From the NCBI GenBank assembly GCA_036417435.1, contig CM070903.1, forward strand, positions 52,986,001 through 53,050,000: a stretch of DNA of 64,000 nucleotides, in the 5' to 3' direction. The stretch comes from Inia geoffrensis (taxonomy: Eukaryota; Chordata; Mammalia; Artiodactyla; Iniidae). The position numbers and the translations under genes were made by a program. The notes beneath the pieces were generated by a model. The model was not told the origin of the DNA, did no database searches, and saw only the letters and a list, made by a program, of their open reading frames with translations. This document shows, in pieces, positions 57,575-64,000 of this stretch (its first letter is position 1; the number at the start of each line of letters is the position of its first letter).

Positions 57575-60500
57575 AAAGGAGTGTATCAAACCTATACTTA
57601 GTTTCCTATGCACAAAACAGAGGTGGGATTGCCCTCTAAATATCGAGCTTCCATTATTGAAAGCAACCCTCCTTCCTGAACATGGGTCTTTTTTCTTTTT
57701 TTTTTTCTTTGCCACAGAAATGCTGAGCACAGCCTAGAAATGAATGAGAACATCAAATAATGATGCCAGGTTTTATTTCAAGGAAAATCACTACAATAAC
57801 TTTCCTTTTGAATGTCTCTGTCTTCTGAGAGAACCTCTATGCTATGAAGTTCTCTCTTTTAAGTGGCTACATCTGATGTGTTGCTACTCACAACACAAGC
57901 AGTTTTATACTTGGGCAATGGAGTAGAATAGCAGCTCAGGTTTTGAAAAGTAACAGAGCTATGTGGGCTTTTTAATATGACCGAGGGGTTGTCACATTGA
58001 TCCCTGTTTTATTTTTCCTTTTTTGGTTAATTAATTCTATTTATCTTTATTTATTTATTGCTTCCTTTCCTTTTCCTCCTCTCACACTAAGCTTTGGGCC
58101 TAGTTTGCAAAGCATTTAAAAAAGTAATCTGAGTGACTAGTTTCCACCTGATTCTCAACATTTGCATTTGACTGTCCGGCAGTTATTCCCAGATACTTTC
58201 CTCCTCCTTGGCTACCTCCATCTTCTTTTATCACGCAACAAACTTCTGGCAGCAGCAGATGCGCTGATACTTTCCAAAGAGACCATGAAAGTAAAATGAA
58301 AAGAGACTAGAAAGACAGAGTTCCTCTGTCACTTAGGCTCATAGTCTGGTTTTCATTTTGTTCTTTGTCTGGTTTTCATTTGACCCATACAGGTTCCTTC
58401 TCATTCCTAAGCACACATTCCAGGGTTTATGTTCATGGCTGAGAGATGCATGTAGAGAGTATGCAAAGAGTAACTTCCAAAGGGTAAGCCCAAAGAGGGC
58501 TGTCAAATTTCTCTTTATGGATATTTTGGCTCCAAGTCATTTTTATATTTCTTCCAGCTCTAGATCAAGCTGATATTGAAAGGTAGGATACCTTGATTGT
58601 TTCCACATTTCTTGCAATGATAATGCAAGGCAAAATCCAAGGGGAATTGAAACATCATCTGTCATGTTTAGCCAGGAAGAAGTTGTATGACATTTAAAGT
58701 GTTAGAGCAGGGAAAGTATCTGCCAACCTGGAAGTTTTTAATCCCCATTTCTCAATACTTACAGAGTTGCCAAGCTAACCCCACAGTGCTGGTGCCCTGT
58801 CTGCTGCTGACATGCCATCTGCTCTTGTTCATATTGGATATGATCTGATATGAACCTCAAAGACCTTTTAGAAGTTAAGCCTTATTTGACTCCTGAATCA
58901 TTAACTTTCACCCAGAGTCATCACGTTTTGCCTTCTGCCCACACAGGTTTTGTTTAATAGGAAATTAATTGCCACATGGCAGGTAAGAAATGCCATACTG
59001 ATGGAAAGAAACTTCAAGTTAAGTGCATACTTTTTCAGGGTGATAGAACTTTGACAGAGTTGCTCAGCTTTTCATTACTTAGCATGTTGGTATAATTTAT
59101 CCATATTTATTTTTAAAAGTTGTATGTGAGCGTGCTCAAATTTTTAATTGCTTCTCCTCTTAGTAATAAAAAAGGAGAAATGCTTCTCCTGTGAGAAATG
59201 TGATCACTGGGAAGAGGCATTACGGAAGCCTTGTCAGAGCTGACCTCAAGAGAAAGCAGAACGGGGTCTGAATTATGTTTTAGGAGTTGATGGAGTTGCA
59301 GGTAGAAATCATTGTACTAATATAAGTCCCAACACCTTGTCCTTGCAGTTCCAGATTCAGTCCTTTGGTGTGAAAAGTTTTTAGTTTTCAAAAGTGCAGC
59401 TATTAAATTGCAAGTTATCTTAGAAAACCTTAGGCAATATCGGTTAATCCCATGGTGGAAAGCCAGTAGACGTTCAATCCTGTAGGAACAGGACATGGCA
59501 TGGGTATCAGAAAGTGGAGGTTGGAGGGCAAAGTAGTCCTGAAAAGCTGAAGGTGCAGAAAGAAAAATCATCTGCTTCCCGACTTGTTAAAATTAGATTC
59601 TGCTCTTAACTGTTGTACTTCAGTCAGAAAGGGTGATGAGATGCACAGAACTGACCAACAGCTGTCTTTGCATTTAAATTACTGATAAATGCTTGAATGT
59701 CTGACTGATGCTGCTATTACTTTGTCCTAAGTAAATTAAATAATTAAAGTGTTCTCAGAGCTCTCTACAGCGCACACAGCCCTTTCACAATTACAATTTT
59801 TATTTTCAGCCTGTATACATGGAGAACACCTGTTACTTTCATTATCATCTACAGAGGAATCATTAATATTGCACATAGCAAGTATGCATGAGTGTATGGT
59901 ACTTTATAAGCAAGTACCCTGGAGAAGAAAACTTAAGTTTGAGAACTGAGCTACAAATAGATAAAGTAATTTATCCATAGTTACATCAGAGATGTCTGTG
60001 TGAAAGGTACATTTTTATCTTTATTAGCTTTAATTTACATGGCTTAAAATGTATGAGACATTTATGGCAATTCCATCACTATGTTTGTAGTTGAGCATGC
60101 AATTAAAAAAAGTTCTGATAATATTTAAAGTCATTTGCTGAGATGGCTTTTCTATTATAAGTCAATAAGGGAGAAGGAAGCATGACAATATATTTTTGTT
60201 CAAATAGGGAAATAACACATATGGTGTTTTTATAGCAGAGAATTCTTCATGCTTCCCTTATAGTGTTGCTTCCAAGAGTATAACCATGGACAGAAGAATA
60301 ATCTTAATCTTACTTAAGCCTTAGGAGTATAGGGTACATCTATTTTTCCTAAATTTGTTTTTGTTGGAACATGAGGAGAGAATGATATATGCATGATTCC
60401 AACATTTTCTCAATAAAAAATGTCATTGTGTGACCTGGCCTACACTAAATTTTTATTATTTAAAAAAAAAAATGAAACTTACTGCAAAGTTAGAAAACCT

Positions 60501-60877
60501 ATATCACATTTAGCTTTATATTAATGAATCTCATTTACAAAAGAATCACATGAAAAAAGAATATATAGGACAAGGGACTGCTGTCGATTGCAATAAAGTT
60601 TTTTAATTGTGACAGAAAGAAGAGAGTCAATTTAGAAAAATAATGAGGACAATCTAATATTACTTTCTTCCAAATTGTTTTCTTAGAAAATCAAAACATT
60701 TTAGAATGTAATCTTGTAGCACAGAATCCAAACTCCCACCAAAAGCACTCAATAAAATTTAATTATTCCTTTCAGATTTGCATGGTTACATAGTAAGTCT
60801 TCTAGTTTCACCAGTGTTATTTATCTTATGATGCTTAACTAATTAGAACCCATTCCTCACAGGATTTTGACTATTCC
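57575..60877. other. Unassigned stretch
   Basis: No gene or clear named repeat over 3.3 kb. Open frames are all under 90 codons. With 53159-56495 it is the least transposon-rich part of the window. Confidence 0.45.
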
Positions 60878-60888
60878 AAACCAACAAC

Positions 60889-61102
60889 TCTTTTTTTTTT
60901 AATTTTTTTTTTTTACGCGGGCCTCTCACTGTTGTGGCCTCTCCCGTTGTGGAGCACAGGCTCCAGGCACGCAGGCTCAGCGGCCATGGCTCACGGGCCC
61001 AGCGGCTCCACCGTACATGGGAACTTCCCGGACCGGGGCACGAACCCGTGTCCCCTGCATCAGCAGGCAGACTCCCAACCACTGAGCCACCAGGGAAGCC
61101 CT
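60889..61102 (-). mobile_element. CHR SINE, antisense
   Basis: A T-rich tail, ACGCGGGCCTCTCACTG, and an end at CACCAGGGAAGCCC. The 11-bp duplication AAACCAACAAC lies at 60878-60888 and 61103-61113. Confidence 0.95.
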
Positions 61103-61113
61103 AAACCAACAAC

Positions 61114-61650
61114 ACTTGAATGGCCAGAACACAAAATTCTTCTCAGAAGTTGACTTAAAATTCTATGCGAAAGACTAAATTTTTATTTTTCTGTGGCCTC
61201 TCAAAGACATTTGAAGGACTCTGATATCTGGTAACAAGTGATAAAGTAGGATTTCTACAAAGGCAATAATAATCAATTAGTAAGTCTTAACTTTTCATGA
61301 ATTGGTGCTAAATAGTTTCATTTGTTCTTTTGAATAAAGTGAGGACTTAGGAGAATGTAAAAGTGAAAAATGTTGTATTAATCTCTTACTTTACCAGTGG
61401 TTGTCCATGGGAGAAGCATTTTCCTGTTTTTCATCAAAAAGCATTCACTTTAGCTCTTAGAGAAGAATTATAAGATTAGGGGTATCAGTCATCTCACTGG
61501 GCATTCCAGGAGGGGCTATGTCTGGGAAACATATCAGGTAAAATTCAAAACCTAAACATAAGCTGGTTAGAGATGTTTCATGGCTACTAGAATGTGGTTT
61601 CCTGTTGTTTTTAAGGATGGAGTGGTAAAGATGGTATATTGTTATAGGGA
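61114..61650. other. Unassigned stretch
   Basis: Nothing recognised. Confidence 0.45.
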
Positions 61651-61654
61651 AGTC

Positions 61655-61815
61655 AGTGGGTTTAAGAATCTATGGCACTTAAAATCTAGAAGGCTAGGAT
61701 TGAAGTCTAGGCTTTGTATCTCACAAATATAACCTAGAACAGTTCACTAAATCCCTCTGAGCTTCAGTTTCATCTTTTCTAAGATTCATACCTGTGCTAT
61801 TTCAGGCAACTCAGG
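61655..61815 (+). mobile_element. MIR SINE, diverged
   Basis: AAGGCTAGGATTGAAGTCTA, GAACAGTTCACTAAATCCCT and CTGAGCTTCAGTTTCATCT fit the MIR middle part. Confidence 0.65.
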
Positions 61816-61854
61816 TATGAGGTATGTTGGAATCCAGGCACCCCAGGACTGGGA

Positions 61855-62285
61855 ATATGTTTCAGTTATTTATTTCTGCATAACAAAGCACCCCAAAACT
61901 TACTGTTCTCTAACAATACAATTTATTTTTCATGATTGTGTGGGTTGACTGAGTGAGTTTATTGCTGATCTGACCTAGATCATTCATGTTGCCTCTAGCT
62001 CTGGGATTGACTAGGGGCATGGCTCAGCTGGGTTGTTAGCCCGGGAGACTGTTTTCTTCCATAGGGCCTTTCCATGGAGCTAGATTGGGCTTTCTCACTG
62101 CCTCCTGATCTCAAGCAGTTTTCCAATAGGGAGGATATTAAGAATGCAAGAATAGATGCTACGAAGCTCCTAAAGGATGATGTTGGAAGTACTACAGGGT
62201 CCCTTCCACCATGTTTTATAGGCGAAGCAAGTCACAAGGCCAGCCCACATTCAAGGGGAGAAAAAGTCAGTGCCACCACTGGATA
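61855..62285 (-). mobile_element. MaLR-like interspersed repeat, antisense
   Basis: It starts CAGTTATTTATTTCTGCATA, CAAAGCACCCCAAAACTTAC, the reverse of a MaLR-type LTR 3' end, and ends with GAAGCAAGTCACAAGGCCAG and CCCACATTCAAGGGGAG. The exact family is not resolved. Confidence 0.5.
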
Positions 62286-62494
62286 AGAGGAGTGGTGAAG
62301 TCTTGTTGCAGAAGGTATATAATATGGAAGATATTATTATGATCATATTTGAAAATAGTCTACCAAAGCAGGAGAGTGCTAAAGCTGGGACTTGGACATA
62401 GGATGGTACTGAGGTGATAGTAACCTCCCCTGCAAAGGAAACCCAGTGATTCAAGTTGCAACATCCAAAGTCCATGCCCATGCAGAATTTACTG

Positions 62495-62757
62495 AATCAT
62501 GGTTAAGACCATGGATTCTAGAAGCAAAACAACTTTGGAGTTAAAATCTAGCTCACGATTTCCTGACTATTTGATTAAGCTCATCTGTGCCTCAATTTCC
62601 TCATCTATAAAATGAAGAGAATAACATTTTCTATCTCATAGAGTTATTTTGAAAATTGAATAATTACTACATATAAACAGCTTAAAATAGTGGCTGGCAA
62701 ACATAAAAACTTCAAGAATTGTTTATTATTATTACATCATCATCATCATCATTATTG
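62495..62757 (+). mobile_element. MIR SINE with short (CAT)n tail
   Basis: CATGGATTCTAGAAGCAAAA, CATCTGTGCCTCAATTTCCT and CATCTATAAAATGAAGAGAA follow MIR. An ATT/CAT triplet run lies at about 62726-62757. Confidence 0.88.
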
Positions 62758-62759
62758 CA

Positions 62760-63398
62760 ATAGTCTAGGTGCACTTGATGGGGGTGGCTGGTGTAAAGTT
62801 GGCAAGGAATTTCAGTCATAGCTACAACTAGGAATTCAGGAGGGATTCTTTAGCTTCAAGAAGTCAATCTATGTTCTTCAAGGATCTAGTCAGGGACCAC
62901 ATGAGGGGACACACAATGAAAGGAGGCTGGCTTCTTGGGAGGTGATCTGACAGGAGGTAGGTGATCTATCAACGTCTGCGGTGTAAGGCAGGACCCTGAT
63001 TCTGGGGTCATAAAACTACAGATTAAAATACATTTAACCCATTTTCTCTGGGTAAAATTAAGGAAATCTATTTTTATTTGTATTTTTGTACATGCCATCT
63101 GACGATCTTAAGAATCTTAAGAGAAATTCACAGAACTCTCGTAGAGAACGACTAATTAAACATCTTTCATATATGATATCTGGATGGAAAGAATACATTT
63201 TGAATGCCTTGAAATTGTGGAGAGTAATAAAACATTGAGTACTCTTCGAAGAGTAATTATTTTTATTTCCTTTCCCAGAAAAATGCATTTGTAAGAAATG
63301 TCAACTTAGACACTGAACAGCTTAATTAAAGTCATGTAATTATTTTGTATGTTGTAACATAAGCTCTGCATTGAACAATAAAAAGGATGAAGCTGGAG
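62760..63398. other. Unassigned stretch
   Basis: Nothing recognised. It ends at the 5' start of the next L1. Confidence 0.45.
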
Positions 63399-63399
63399 A

Positions 63400-64000
63400 C
63401 CTTCAAGATGGCAGAGGAGTAAGACATGGAGAACAACTTCCTCCCCACAAATACATCAGAAATACATCTACATGTGGAACAACTACAGAACACCTACTGA
63501 ATGCTGGCAGAAGACCTCAGACCTCCCAAAAGAGCCATGTGGTTGACAGGGTCTTGGTGCTCTGGCCGGGTGTCAAGCCTGTGCCTCTGAGGTGGGAGAG
63601 CCGAGTTTAGGACATTGGTCCACCAGAGACCTCCCAGCTCCACATAATATCAAATGGCAAAAGCTCTTCCAGAGATCTCCAACTCAATGCTAAGACCCAG
63701 CTCCATTCAACAACCAGCAATCTACAGTGCTGGACACCCTATGCCAAACAACTAGCAAGACAGGAGCACAACCCCACCCATTAGCAGAGAGGCTGGCCAG
63801 AATAATAATAAGGCCACAGAAATCCCAAAACACACCACCAGATGTGGACCTGCCCACCAGAAAGATAAGATCCAGCCCCACCCTCCAGAACACAGGCAAC
63901 AGTCCCCTACACCAGGAAGCCTACACAAGCCACTGAACCAACCTTAGCCACTGGGGGCAGACGCCAAAAACAACGGGAACTAGAAACATGCATCATGTGA
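63400..64000 (+). mobile_element. L1 5' UTR (start of an L1 that continues off the window)
   Basis: TTCAAGATGGCAGAGGAGTA at 63402 is a typical L1 5' start. It continues with CATCAGAAATACATCTACA near 63454, ACCTACTGAATGCTGGCAG near 63491, and the C/A-rich cetartiodactyl L1 5' UTR to the edge (AACAACGGGAACTAGAAACA at 63968). This element reaches its 5' end, so it was inserted full length. ORF1 and ORF2 would lie beyond 64000. Confidence 0.9.

Overview
The window looks like nuclear DNA of a whale or dolphin. Ten copies of one tRNA-derived SINE of the cetacean CHR type are present, eight short and young-looking and two longer and older. They carry visible pol III A and B boxes, A-rich tails and, in most cases, flanking target-site duplications (TSDs). 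The L1 elements, including a young-looking L1 5' end at the right edge, also fit a cetacean or close artiodactyl relative. AT-rich base composition, microsatellites, MIR, L2, MaLR, ERVL and hAT fossils are all ordinary for a placental mammal.

I found no intact protein-coding gene, no rRNA or tRNA gene and no CRISPR array. The window is a gene-free interval (intergenic or intronic) made mostly of layered transposon insertions. The one recognisable host-gene sequence is a dead processed copy of SLC25A25 (the mitochondrial ATP-Mg/phosphate carrier SCaMC-2) at about 20.7-23.8 kb. It has its 5' leader, broken coding sequence, presumed 3' UTR and poly(A) tail.

Layout, left to right. 0-4 kb: ERVL-like fossil, then an antisense MLT1-type LTR. 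4.5-8.6 kb: an old L1 3' end split by a full-length hAT element of the Charlie1 type (5098-7797, perfect 8-bp TSD) and by a CHR SINE. 8.6-9.3 kb: a second, unrelated hAT transposase relic. 10-20 kb: L1M ends, antisense L2, MIR, four CHR SINEs and a 130-bp L1 end. 20.7-23.8 kb: the SLC25A25 retrocopy. 26-30 kb: L1M, an older-type CHR SINE, GATA and TAGAA arrays, an L1 3' end and MER5A. 30-38 kb: MIR and sense L2 copies. 38-44 kb: HAL1/L1M, an antisense L1 fragment and two MaLR elements facing each other. 44.06-49.96 kb: a full-length but decayed L1 inserted in an older L1 with a 15-bp TSD, itself carrying three CHR SINEs and an internal deletion. 50-63 kb: MLT1, L2, MIR, a young L1 3' end and one more SINE. 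63.4-64 kb: a sense L1 5' UTR running off the edge.

No genes act together here. The interest lies in the order of insertions, which the TSDs and nesting reveal. I see no evidence for a new biological system. Family names are given from remembered consensus sequences and were not computed.
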